This document shows, piece after piece, positions 49,294-57,590 of a stretch of DNA of 64,000 nucleotides; within the stretch, counting starts at the first letter, position 1, and the number at the start of each line of letters is the position of its first letter. The DNA is taken from contig NZ_VANV01000002.1 of the NCBI RefSeq assembly GCF_022496765.1, forward strand, positions 186,001 to 250,000, read 5' to 3'. Below the pieces are notes generated by a model. The model did not search any database, was not told where the DNA came from, and saw only the letters and a list, made by a program, of their open reading frames with translations. The position numbers and the translations under genes were made by a program. This DNA comes from Acidaminobacter sp. JC074 (lineage in GTDB: Bacteria > Bacillota > Clostridia > Peptostreptococcales > Acidaminobacteraceae).

Positions 49294-50608
49294 AATACAT
49301 CTTCATATAGTCTCCATGTGCTTGAATAAGTTCATCACAGAGTTTTACAATATCGTCAAGTGAAAGTTCAGCAGCAGTATGAGGATCTAGCATGGCCGCT
49401 TGATAGATTTTCTGTCTGTCTCTTGTAAGTGCTGCTTCAATGGTTAAAAGTTGTGGATTGATATTGGTCATGTTAAGTGCTGCAAGTTGAGTCGGTAGTT
49501 TGCCTACATGACATGGGTGAATGCCGCTACCATTAACCAAACATGGTACTTCAACACACGCATCATCTGGTAAATTAGAGATAAGACCATTATTGATGAC
49601 ACTGGCACCAATTTGATACGGCGTGTCTGTTACGATAGATTCCATGATATGACAAGCGTATTCTTCAGATCTTTCGTGACTTACTTGACCACCTGCCATA
49701 ATCTCTTTTTTCTGAGCATCCCATCTTTCTATTTGATCCACACATCTTCTTGGATATTCATCAAGGGGGATATTAAACTTATCAATAAGCTGAGGATAGT
49801 TTGATTTGATGTAATATGGATTGTATTCAGCATTATGTTCGCTTGATTCAGTACAGTAATAACCAAACTTATCTATATAGTCATATCTGACCATATCATG
49901 GTGTTTTTCTTTGTTCTTTTCAAAAGCCCGTTTTTTTATTTCAGGGTACAAATCATTGCCTTCTTTCTCCTTAATAGACAGTAACCACGCCATATGGTTG
50001 ATGCCTGCAATGACTTCTTTTCTACCTTCTAATTTGTCTTCTAAGTCAAGATCTTTTAATAGGTCACGTGAACAAGTTTGAACACTGTGGCATAAACCGA
50101 TGGTTTTTATCTTTGTATAACGTTGCATATAGCCTGTGAGTATAGCCATTGGGTTGGTATAGTTTAAAAGCCATGCATTCGGGCAAACCTCTTCCATATC
50201 ATTGGCGAATGCTTCCATGACTGGTATGGTTCGTAAGCCTCTCATGATGCCACCAATACCTAGCGTATCTGCTATCGTTTGTTTTAATCCATATTTTTTA
50301 GGAATTTCAAAATCGATGATTGTAGCTGGATCGTATCCGCCAACCTGGATGGCATTAACAACAAAATCAGCCTCTTTTAGTGCTTCTTTACGATTGGCAA
50401 TACCAATATGTTTTGTAATTCTTGCTCTTCCATTGTTGATGTTTTTATTGAGCGTTGTTAATAGGATGTAGGATTCTTCTAGTCTTGTTTCATCTATGTC
50501 GTATAATCTGATGTCACTGGTATTTAGTATGTCCGATGTAAGGACATCACCTAAAACATTTTTTGCAAATATCGTCGATCCTGCACCCATAAAAGTTATT
50601 TTAGTCAT
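49292..50608 (-). CDS. GH4 family alpha-galactosidase/alpha-glucosidase
   Basis: 438 residues. GH4 hydrolases use NAD and a divalent metal: the NAD loop is KITFMGAGSTIFAKNVLGD, the metal and catalytic residues are in LNYTNPM, LCHSVQ and NHMAWLL, and GGYDPATI and QTIADTLGIGGIMRGLRT are further family blocks. The pattern fits the MelA-type alpha-galactosidase group rather than the 6-phospho-glucosidases. AAAGGAGG precedes the ATG. It is divergent from an AraC regulator, its likely activator. No dedicated sugar transporter is adjacent. Confidence 0.92.
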   Translation of the reverse strand: MTKITFMGAGSTIFAKNVLGDVLTSDILNTSDIRLYDIDETRLEESYILLTTLNKNINNGRARITKHIGIANRKEALKEADFVVNAIQVGGYDPATIIDFEIPKKYGLKQTIADTLGIGGIMRGLRTIPVMEAFANDMEEVCPNAWLLNYTNPMAILTGYMQRYTKIKTIGLCHSVQTCSRDLLKDLDLEDKLEGRKEVIAGINHMAWLLSIKEKEGNDLYPEIKKRAFEKNKEKHHDMVRYDYIDKFGYYCTESSEHNAEYNPYYIKSNYPQLIDKFNIPLDEYPRRCVDQIERWDAQKKEIMAGGQVSHERSEEYACHIMESIVTDTPYQIGASVINNGLISNLPDDACVEVPCLVNGSGIHPCHVGKLPTQLAALNMTNINPQLLTIEAALTRDRQKIYQAAMLDPHTAAELSLDDIVKLCDELIQAHGDYMKMY

Positions 50609-50716
50609 TTCATGCCTCCTTTAATATATACCTTTACATATATACTAGAATAAAATCTTTTTATACTCTATAATTGATGTTGTAAAAACATTGCATTATG
50701 TTGCTTGAGGTGGATT

Positions 50717-51532
50717 ATGAGAACTTTTAATCAAAATTTTTATGCCGGTAAGACCTCCTTCGGCATTAACTTAGTTTTTTGTGGCAAAGAAGCATGCCTT
50801 CCTAGTCATAGGTTTGGACCGTCTAAAAGACCGCATTATTTATTCCATTACATTGTATCTGGTCGGGGCAAGTTCATGAAAAAGACGCATAGCTATGACT
50901 TAAGTGAAGGACAAGGTTTTTTAATTACACCTGGAGAAGTGACGACTTATCAGGCTGATCATGATAAACCATGGACCTATCTTTGGTTATGTTTTGATGG
51001 TACAGATGCAGAGGAAATACTGAAAGCTTGTGGCTTATCGAGAAGTCATCCTATTTTTAATGGAGGCGATCACAAGGCCATCTGTGATCTTATGCATAGA
51101 ATCATAGATCATGCCATGTCATCAACTGGGTTTTCGTTTAAAAATCTTTCCCTTGCTTACGAGTTCTTTGAGCTTCTTAGACAAGAGAGTGATGAAAAAG
51201 TTACCCATGAAGTTTATGTGGATAGGGCAATAGACTTTATCAAGAGTAATTATGCCTATGATATTCAAGTAAAAGATATTACTGATGCAGTAGGCTTAGA
51301 TAGAACTTACTTGTTTAGACTCTTAAAAAAAACACTTGGCGTATCTGTTCAGGAATACCTTATAGACTATAGATTAAGAATGGTCAAAGACTTATTGGTA
51401 GATGAGTCTCTATCTATCACAGAGATCGCTTTTTCATCTGGTTTTACTGATTATTCCTTGTTTTATAGGCACTTTGTTAAGGCCTATGATATGACACCCA
51501 AGGCATATAAATCAAAGATAAAAAGCTTGTAA
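50717..51532 (+). CDS. AraC family regulator of the GH4 gene
   Basis: 271 residues from ATG at 50717 (GAGGTGG upstream). The N-terminal half is a cupin-type sugar-sensing domain (YLFHYIVSGRGKFMKKTHSYDLSEGQGFLITPGEVTTYQAD), the C-terminal 100 residues the double AraC helix-turn-helix (VKDITDAVGLDRTYLFRLLKKTLGVSVQEYL, SITEIAFSSGFTDYSLFYRHFVKAYDMTPKAYK). The divergent position beside the GH4 gene is that of MelR/MsmR/RafR-type activators. Confidence 0.93.
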   Translation: MRTFNQNFYAGKTSFGINLVFCGKEACLPSHRFGPSKRPHYLFHYIVSGRGKFMKKTHSYDLSEGQGFLITPGEVTTYQADHDKPWTYLWLCFDGTDAEEILKACGLSRSHPIFNGGDHKAICDLMHRIIDHAMSSTGFSFKNLSLAYEFFELLRQESDEKVTHEVYVDRAIDFIKSNYAYDIQVKDITDAVGLDRTYLFRLLKKTLGVSVQEYLIDYRLRMVKDLLVDESLSITEIAFSSGFTDYSLFYRHFVKAYDMTPKAYKSKIKSL

Positions 51533-51559
51533 AAGCGGTCATATGTCCGCTTTGATTTT
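51532..51559 (+). terminator. Weak intrinsic terminator
   Basis: AAAGCGG / CCGCTTT with an 8-nt loop; the tail GATTTTG is short. Confidence 0.5.
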
Positions 51560-51596
51560 GTACTGATGGTATATCCTAAAGTAAAAGGAGTTTTTG

Positions 51597-52283
51597 ATGA
51601 ATAATACTATCGATAAGACAATTGAGTATATAAGAGAAAAACAAACAGGAGAAGTAACTGGTCATGACTGGTTTCATACTAAAAGAGTCTATGAGATGGC
51701 TCTTGATTTAGCTGAAGATCAAGCTTGTGATCTTTTAGTCGTATCTCTTGCTTCACTTCTTCATGACATAGAAGACTGGAAGTTTAATGGAGGCGATGAA
51801 ACTGCTGGTCCAAAAGCGGCGAAAGCCTTTATGGATAGTTTAGGTGTAGATCAAGACATCAGTGATCATGTCGTTCAGATCATTTATGACTTATCTTATA
51901 AGGGGACTGAAAAGAAAGCATCTATGAAGACTATAGAGGGAATGATTGTACAAGATGCGGATCGTTTGGATGCATTAGGTGCCATAGGTATAGCAAGAAC
52001 TTTCGCTTTCGGTGCAACTTATGGTAATGAGATATTTAATCCTGAAATTGAACCTAGAATAGTCATTGATGCAAGCGCTTATAAAGATAAGTCTGTTAAG
52101 TCAACGACTGTGAATCATTTTTATGAGAAACTCTTTAATCTAGTTTCACTTATGAATACCGAAAAGGCTAAGGTTATTGCGAAAAAAAGACATGATTATA
52201 TGTTAGATTTTATAGGTGTTTTACTTAGAGAATCAAGGGCATCTGATTCTATCCATATGGCTTTATTAGATAAATTTCTATAA
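51597..52283 (+). CDS. HD-domain phosphohydrolase (YedJ-like)
   Basis: 228 residues; AAAGGAG fits ATG at 51597. The HD metal site is clear: His in HDWFHTKRVYEMA, HD pair in SLLHDIEDWKF, His of DHVVQIIYDLSY and Asp of IVQDADRLDALGAIG. This is the YedJ/YpgQ subfamily, which hydrolyses nucleoside phosphates; the physiological substrate is unknown. It lies 30 bp before a Crp/Fnr gene. Confidence 0.92.
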   Translation: MNNTIDKTIEYIREKQTGEVTGHDWFHTKRVYEMALDLAEDQACDLLVVSLASLLHDIEDWKFNGGDETAGPKAAKAFMDSLGVDQDISDHVVQIIYDLSYKGTEKKASMKTIEGMIVQDADRLDALGAIGIARTFAFGATYGNEIFNPEIEPRIVIDASAYKDKSVKSTTVNHFYEKLFNLVSLMNTEKAKVIAKKRHDYMLDFIGVLLRESRASDSIHMALLDKFL

Positions 52284-52314
52284 GTCTGTGTTATGATAGA
52301 CTTAGGTGATAAGC

Positions 52315-52992
52315 ATGCGTAAAGTTAAATCGAAATCTTTATTAAACAAGTACATAAAAAAATACCAGCTTCAAGGTATCTTTGAAGATCATTTAAGAGG
52401 CTTGATTGAAGTTCATGAATTTGAAGTGGGAGAACTCATCATTAGAGAAGGTAATATGCAAGCCTTCTATTATTTTCTCGTTGAAGGAAAAGCCAAGGTT
52501 TGTCCATCGTCTGTAGAAGGCCAGGTGGTTCTTTTAGATTTTATGACACCTATAGACCTGATAGGTGATATTGAGTATGTGAATGAAAGAGAGAATTATC
52601 ACGATGTTTTGGCTTTAAAAAGGACCGTTTTAATAGCCATACCTTTAGATTATGTAGACAAATACTTGCATGACAATGTTCATTTTCACAGGTTTGTTTC
52701 ATCTGTGATGGCTAGAAAAATAATGAACACATCTCTTAAGTTTTCAAGAGCCATGATGTATCCGTTGAATGTACGCTTTGCCTCATACTTGTTGGAGCAT
52801 TATGAAGATGAACTCAACCAAGTGATAACCGTTAAGTTCAAAGAAGTTGCTGATTACTTTGGTATCACTGCTCGTCATTTGAGAAGGGTAATGCTGGACT
52901 TTGAAACAAGAGGGATCTTGGAAAGAAAAGTAGGGGCCATTGTTGTTCATGATTTAGATGCCCTAAAAAAAGAAGCAAAGCTAATGCAGTAG
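52315..52992 (+). CDS. Crp/Fnr family regulator (YeiL-like)
   Basis: 225 residues from ATG at 52315 with AGGTGAT upstream; GTG at 52306 is in frame but has no ribosome site. Residues 20-135 form a cyclic-nucleotide-like beta barrel (VGELIIREGNMQAFYYFLVEGKAKVCPSSVEGQVVLLDFMTPIDLIGDIEYVNER), with a C-terminal winged helix (VKFKEVADYFGITARHLRRVMLDFETRGIL). No Cys cluster for an iron-sulfur centre is seen, so it is not an Fnr oxygen sensor. The Cys-less barrel and short length recall YeiL. Confidence 0.9.
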   Translation: MRKVKSKSLLNKYIKKYQLQGIFEDHLRGLIEVHEFEVGELIIREGNMQAFYYFLVEGKAKVCPSSVEGQVVLLDFMTPIDLIGDIEYVNERENYHDVLALKRTVLIAIPLDYVDKYLHDNVHFHRFVSSVMARKIMNTSLKFSRAMMYPLNVRFASYLLEHYEDELNQVITVKFKEVADYFGITARHLRRVMLDFETRGILERKVGAIVVHDLDALKKEAKLMQ

Positions 52993-53010
52993 AATCTACT
53001 GCATTATTTT
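52983..53010. terminator. Hairpin between convergent genes
   Basis: AATGCAGTA / TACTGCATT with a 5-nt loop, then ATTTT on the plus strand. Confidence 0.6.
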
Positions 53011-54179
53011 AGTATAGCCATCATATCTATAGAAATCTTTTTATCTATGTCTACAGGCACTGCTTGCAGACCTTTTTTTAGTTGATTGTCTGTCTCTAGT
53101 ATTCTGATGGCTGAAGCAGACTGGAGACCTAGGCCTAAATCCATTATTTCAATTGGATTGCCATCACCACAGGCTAAGTTGACTGGACTTGCATCAGCTA
53201 TCAAATAACATGATTTGTCTGTAAAAGTGAGTTTCTCTATGTCTTTTTTTACCCTAGTCACAGACGCCTTTTCTTTAAGTCCTTTAACATCAATTTCAAA
53301 GCTGTAGTGACCACTGTTGGCTAAAATGACATTTGGCTTGAAATACTTTATATGGTCAGGTCTAATCACATCAAAAGAGCCTGTTACTGTTATAATAACA
53401 TCTGCCTTTTTTATGACTTCTGGCAAATCATCTACATAGTATCCATCTGCTTTTGCTTTTAGTCTTATGGTTGGATTTAAATCATAGACCATGACATTGG
53501 CACCTTGTCCTTTAAACTTCTTTGCTACACCAGACCCGCAAAAGCCGTAACCGATAACAAGCACCTGCTTACCACCCAGTAAAAGACTGGTTGCCCTCAT
53601 AAAGCCATCTACTACAGATTGCCCAACGCCAATGGCATTTTCAAGGAGTTGTTTGACAGGAGAATCATCAATCACTACAACAGGGTAGTCAGGTGATACT
53701 TTTTCCTTTTCAATTAGAAGTTTGCCTGAACGTGTTTCTTCGTTTGCACCAATTGGCGTCCAGTCAGGCTTTAATCTGTCATGAGCAAGTATTAAGCTTG
53801 CGCCGTTATCCAAAAATAGATCGATTTTATGATCCATAACCTGTGTAAGGTAATTTTGATGATCTTCATAAGTGTCGTTTTTCTTTCCTAGTACGGTCAT
53901 TCTATCGAGTGAGGCCAAATAGGCTGCTGTATCTTCTTTGGTTGTACCTAGGCAGCCAACTAAGTAGATGTGTTTTGCACCACCTCTTAATATCCCCTCT
54001 ATCCAGACTGCAGTTTTAGGTTCGATGTGCATACAGATGGCAATAATCTTACCCTTAAAAATCTGTTCATTGTCAAGATAATCGTTGATAGAATCGACTA
54101 GAGGCATCATATCTCTAAACCACTGAAGTCTTTCAATTCCTGTTTTCTCTAAACTTTGATTGTCAATAATTGATTTCAT
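53004..54179 (-). CDS. S-adenosylhomocysteine-hydrolase-like protein
   Basis: 391 residues, shorter than the usual 420-470 of AHCY. NAD-domain features are retained: GVGQSVVDGFMRATSLLLGGKQVLVIGYGFCGSGVAKKF, ITVTGSFDVI, ILANSGHYSFEID and NLACGDGNPIEIMDLGLGLQSASA. Substrate-side motifs are altered: GANEETRSG is kept, but the catalytic Lys-x3-Asp-Asn appears as Lys-x3-Glu-Asn (VKQLLENAIG), and the C-terminal Lys-Tyr pair is absent. It may hydrolyse a different adenosine thioether or be a regulatory homologue. AAAGGA precedes the ATG. Confidence 0.8.
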   Translation of the reverse strand: MKSIIDNQSLEKTGIERLQWFRDMMPLVDSINDYLDNEQIFKGKIIAICMHIEPKTAVWIEGILRGGAKHIYLVGCLGTTKEDTAAYLASLDRMTVLGKKNDTYEDHQNYLTQVMDHKIDLFLDNGASLILAHDRLKPDWTPIGANEETRSGKLLIEKEKVSPDYPVVVIDDSPVKQLLENAIGVGQSVVDGFMRATSLLLGGKQVLVIGYGFCGSGVAKKFKGQGANVMVYDLNPTIRLKAKADGYYVDDLPEVIKKADVIITVTGSFDVIRPDHIKYFKPNVILANSGHYSFEIDVKGLKEKASVTRVKKDIEKLTFTDKSCYLIADASPVNLACGDGNPIEIMDLGLGLQSASAIRILETDNQLKKGLQAVPVDIDKKISIDMMAILK

Positions 54180-54247
54180 ATCTTATCCTTTCTCTATTAA
54201 CTAAAGTATAAAATCAAATGGCCACATCACTAGAGGACTAATGTCCG

Positions 54248-54275
54248 CAAAAAAAGAAAAAGCCTATGAGGCTTT
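54248..54275 (-). terminator. Terminator of the methyltransferase gene (minus)
   Basis: AAAGCCT / AGGCTTT with a 3-nt loop; T-rich tract on the minus strand follows. Confidence 0.75.
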
Positions 54276-54842
54276 ATTGATGATAACGCTTATCCAGTTT
54301 TCGTTCTTATTTTCTCTAACATCGACGTTCTCGATGATCTCAAGTATATTTAATTGACTACTTTTACTTAAGAAGTCAGACAAACTTTCTCTTGTAAAAC
54401 AGGTGAAATACCTGCCATCTTCATTAAAATCTTCAGTTCGGTCTTTAAAAGACATCATAAAGATACCGTCATCTTTTAAGTAAGATAAATATTTTTCTAT
54501 GATCTCTAAAAGATTGTTTCTTTCTACATGTATCAGTGAAGCACAGGCCCAAATACCATTGTATCTTTCTTGAGTTTCGTAGTCTTCGAAGGTGCTGTGT
54601 ACAACAGGATTTGATAAGACGGACTCACAATATTCAATCATTTTTTTAGAGCCATCTACAGAGGTAACCTTGTACTTGTAACTGAAGTAAAATGAGTCAC
54701 GACCTGAACCGCATCCAAGGTCTAGAATATGTCCTGAGTTTACATAAGATTCAAATTTTTTATAAAGTGCTGTCATATCAGCTTGAACTGTATCATTGAT
54801 AAATCGATTACTGTGTGTGTTGTAATATTCTATACTTTTCAT
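54264..54842 (-). CDS. Class I SAM-dependent methyltransferase
   Basis: 192 residues. SAM-binding motif I is ILDLGCGSGRDSFYF (about residues 39-53), then VTSVDGSKKMIEYC (motif II acidic residue) and GIWACASLIHV (motif III/IV region). The target is not evident; the family includes tellurite-, small-molecule- and protein-modifying enzymes. AAGGGAGAATT precedes the ATG. It is just upstream, on the same strand, of the SAH-hydrolase-like gene; a terminator separates them, but a functional link through SAH is conceivable. Confidence 0.9.
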   Translation of the reverse strand: MKSIEYYNTHSNRFINDTVQADMTALYKKFESYVNSGHILDLGCGSGRDSFYFSYKYKVTSVDGSKKMIEYCESVLSNPVVHSTFEDYETQERYNGIWACASLIHVERNNLLEIIEKYLSYLKDDGIFMMSFKDRTEDFNEDGRYFTCFTRESLSDFLSKSSQLNILEIIENVDVRENKNENWISVIINKAS

Positions 54843-55020
54843 AATTCTCCCTTGATTTTCAAACCTACAGTTTATAATAACATGTTTTAATTCCTTAGTC
54901 TTTAGATTATTCTAAGAATTTTATGGATTATTAAAGAAATTTCTTAAAATAAGTTTAGCTTTTATGGTTCAGGTGTAGTATGATTAAATGTAAACTTTTT
55001 TATTATAAATTGGAGGCAAC

Positions 55021-55989
55021 ATGAAAAAACAATTAGAAGAACTTATACATATTTTATTGGGTGATTTATCTGAAAGTATTTACAGTGATACAGAAAAAAT
55101 TGATGCTTATGCAAATAAAATCAATGGACTACTGGACATAAGAAAGGGGTCAAAGGACCAACTTTTAACAACACATATATCGGAAACGGTTATTGCACCA
55201 CTTGCCTTTTGGGGTACTGGTTCAAATGAAAAAACATCATTTGTACACATTGGTATGTCACCGCTTTACAATAAGAACATCCATCTTCAAAAACAAGAAG
55301 CAGGAGACAAATGGTCATCGTATTTTAACTACTACACGAGTGGTCATGACCTCTTAGATGATAAGAATATCATTAAGCTACTCTACGTATTAAATGAAGA
55401 ACACGAGCAAGGTAAGATTACTATTGAAGACATTCAAAGAAAGCTATTACTATCTAAAGATGATTTGCTAAAACACTTTTCAGAAGATGGTCTTATGTTT
55501 GCTTATTTGATGCCATTTCATTCTCACGCATTTGATACCAATCTTAATGGCATTGAATACTTAATGGAAGAAATACCTTCATATAAGAAATACATTCAAA
55601 GATTGATGACTCATATCAAATACAATTTAACAGAGGATGGTCTTATTTTCTGTGATGGCTATTCGGAATCTAAAATCGTTAGGTCTTTATTGGAGAAAAA
55701 AGGTGGAGAAGTGACGCTTGAAAATAAGTTCTTTACCCTTATGAAGTGGGAGGCAAAAACAGCACTACTTCTAAATGATCCATTAAACTCAAGACATGGT
55801 CTTAGATCAGATATGGAGATAGATCAGGTCATTGGCAAAATTAAAGGTGATGTTCCAATTTTAGATGACTTTTGTAAGGACTTGCTAGAAAAAAGAACAG
55901 ATGAAGACTATAAGAGTAGAGGTCAAAGAATCCAAGGCAAGAAACTAAAGAAGATAGCAGTAAAGCATATTAGAAAAACTGGAGAGTAA
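55021..55989 (+). CDS. Protein of unknown function
   Basis: 322 residues, soluble, not recognised. Mixed alpha/beta composition, with a hydrophobic loop VHIGMSPLYNKNIHLQKQEAGDKWSSYFNYYTSG near residue 80 and a basic tail (RGQRIQGKKLKKIAVKHIRK) that could contact nucleic acid. No signal peptide, no membrane segment and no metal-binding Cys/His cluster. TTGGAGGCAAC precedes the ATG. It is a single-gene unit: its own promoter region of about 180 bp and a bidirectional terminator at the end. Confidence 0.7.
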   Translation: MKKQLEELIHILLGDLSESIYSDTEKIDAYANKINGLLDIRKGSKDQLLTTHISETVIAPLAFWGTGSNEKTSFVHIGMSPLYNKNIHLQKQEAGDKWSSYFNYYTSGHDLLDDKNIIKLLYVLNEEHEQGKITIEDIQRKLLLSKDDLLKHFSEDGLMFAYLMPFHSHAFDTNLNGIEYLMEEIPSYKKYIQRLMTHIKYNLTEDGLIFCDGYSESKIVRSLLEKKGGEVTLENKFFTLMKWEAKTALLLNDPLNSRHGLRSDMEIDQVIGKIKGDVPILDDFCKDLLEKRTDEDYKSRGQRIQGKKLKKIAVKHIRKTGE

Positions 55990-56001
55990 TCTCCAGTTTT
56001 T
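55974..56001. terminator. Bidirectional terminator
   Basis: AAAAACTGGAG / CTCCAGTTTTT with a 6-nt loop, between convergent genes. Confidence 0.92.
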
Positions 56002-56926
56002 ATATTGCCTTCTTGAGTGTTTGTTTGGATTCATTATTTGAAAGTAAAAATACTGTGTATCTAATTAATACATAGATTACAATGGTAAATGCAATAAGGT
56101 TCATAAAAGAACTTATAATTGGTAAAAAGCTTAAACCAAAGTATTTTGTTTTGACTGTCAGTGCGATACTTGAAATGACCAGTGGAAATGTAAATGCCGA
56201 ATAAGCTGGCATAAATGACAGTTTAAGAAGTTTAGGCATTTGAAATAGAGCATATATCAGCATAATGGCCGATAAGGCTGATAACAAATACACAAGCACT
56301 GGACTCTTGTTTGCAAAAGCATTCATATAACCTACCAAACACAGAGAGGCTGGTGCAGCAAATATTACTTTTGTTGGTAAAGATGGCATAGGCATCTCCT
56401 TAATGATAAGGACCCTATATGTAACGACTGGTAACAAGACTATGTAGTTGATAAGGCCAAACCAAAAAATTATTTGACCAAGTGTTTGCATTTGATAAGC
56501 TGGACTCGTAACGCTGGCGCATATGATACCGACATACATAACAAAGTACGAAGGAAATACTTTCTTTATATTAAAGTTAAAAATATACTTCTTAGTAAAG
56601 ATACCCATAAAGGTAAGGTGTATTAAAATGCCCAGTCCCCATAGAAGGACCGCATACTTAGTTAATGGCTTTATGTAAACTGAAAGTAAGATCAAAGACA
56701 TGGGAAATGCAGCCATGACTGAGCCTGCAACAGGATTTTCAAATGCTGTTTTTAAAGAACCCTTTACCAAGACCATCTTTAAAACGAGTAAGATACCAAT
56801 TAATGCTGACACAGCGCCTAACATATATCTTAAAGTTTGGCTGTATGTCCCTATTAAATTGCCAAGTGCAGCTAGTCCTAGCATAAGACCAGCAATTGGA
56901 TAGGGTAGTTTCTTTAATATATTCAT
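56000..56926 (-). CDS. TDT family transporter (TehA/SLAC1-like)
   Basis: 308 residues and about ten membrane segments. The start MNILKKLPYPIAGLMLGLAALGNLIG and the later SPAYQMQTLGQIIFWFGL match the tellurite-resistance/dicarboxylate (TDT) family, whose members conduct anions or export dicarboxylates and sulfite. GAGGT precedes the ATG, one base after the stop codon of the Cys-rich protein gene upstream, so they share a transcript. Confidence 0.85.
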   Translation of the reverse strand: MNILKKLPYPIAGLMLGLAALGNLIGTYSQTLRYMLGAVSALIGILLVLKMVLVKGSLKTAFENPVAGSVMAAFPMSLILLSVYIKPLTKYAVLLWGLGILIHLTFMGIFTKKYIFNFNIKKVFPSYFVMYVGIICASVTSPAYQMQTLGQIIFWFGLINYIVLLPVVTYRVLIIKEMPMPSLPTKVIFAAPASLCLVGYMNAFANKSPVLVYLLSALSAIMLIYALFQMPKLLKLSFMPAYSAFTFPLVISSIALTVKTKYFGLSFLPIISSFMNLIAFTIVIYVLIRYTVFLLSNNESKQTLKKAI

Positions 56927-56927
56927 T

Positions 56928-57404
56928 TTATACCTCGTCTGTATTCGTTATTTCTAATTCTCTTACAATTATCTTTGCAGCCGATTCAGCAATTTCTCCT
57001 GTAAAAGAAATACACTGAGCCTTGTGTTCACCAGATGCCATATCCATGCCCTTTGTTAGCACCTTACAACATAAGACTTTGTGATTTTTCTTAAAGTCGC
57101 CTTGTAATTCATTTGCCAGTTCTAACGTTTTAACGGATTTAGGATCTGCAGGTGTTGTACCTTTGGTTCTCCCAAAGAAATATCCAAGTGCCATAATACC
57201 GCCAGATACGGCCCCGCAAACACATTTGGATTTACCGATACCTACTGGGAAACCGGATGCCATGGCAATCATTTCTTCTGGCATGTCCAGTTCAAAGTTT
57301 TTTCTGATAGATGCAATAACAGCCTCTGAGCAATAATACTCCCCATTTCTAAACATTGTTTCCGCATCATTTCTGATTTGTGATACACTAACTTGATTTT
57401 TCAT
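56928..57404 (-). CDS. C_GCAxxG_C_C family redox protein
   Basis: 158 residues. Conserved Cys residues in YYCSEAVIASIRKNF, SKCVCGAVSGGIMALGYFFG (the GCAxxG motif, here CGAVSGG) and KVLCCKVL, with a further Cys in KAQCISF. The family occurs with molybdenum/tungsten and respiratory genes and probably binds an iron-sulfur cluster or makes a thiol relay. AAGGGGG precedes the ATG. Coupled to the TDT transporter gene. Confidence 0.9.
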   Translation of the reverse strand: MKNQVSVSQIRNDAETMFRNGEYYCSEAVIASIRKNFELDMPEEMIAMASGFPVGIGKSKCVCGAVSGGIMALGYFFGRTKGTTPADPKSVKTLELANELQGDFKKNHKVLCCKVLTKGMDMASGEHKAQCISFTGEIAESAAKIIVRELEITNTDEV

Positions 57405-57568
57405 AATTGACCCCCTTGAAATTATATATTGTCACGAATCATACTAACACAGTATAGATAGCTTTCAAATGAAAAATTGGGTCCTATAGAATCTTTTGAT
57501 AGTGGTTACTTGAAGTATCAAATTACTTGATTTTTATGAGTTGGCATATGCCTGTTATAAGTCTTGAA

Positions 57569-57590
57569 GCAAGTCATATCAATGACTTGC
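57569..57590 (-). terminator. Hairpin at the end of the APC permease gene
   Basis: A perfect 9-bp stem (GCAAGTCAT and complement) with a 4-nt loop that includes the stop codon; the U-tract on the minus strand is poor, so termination may be weak. Confidence 0.5.
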
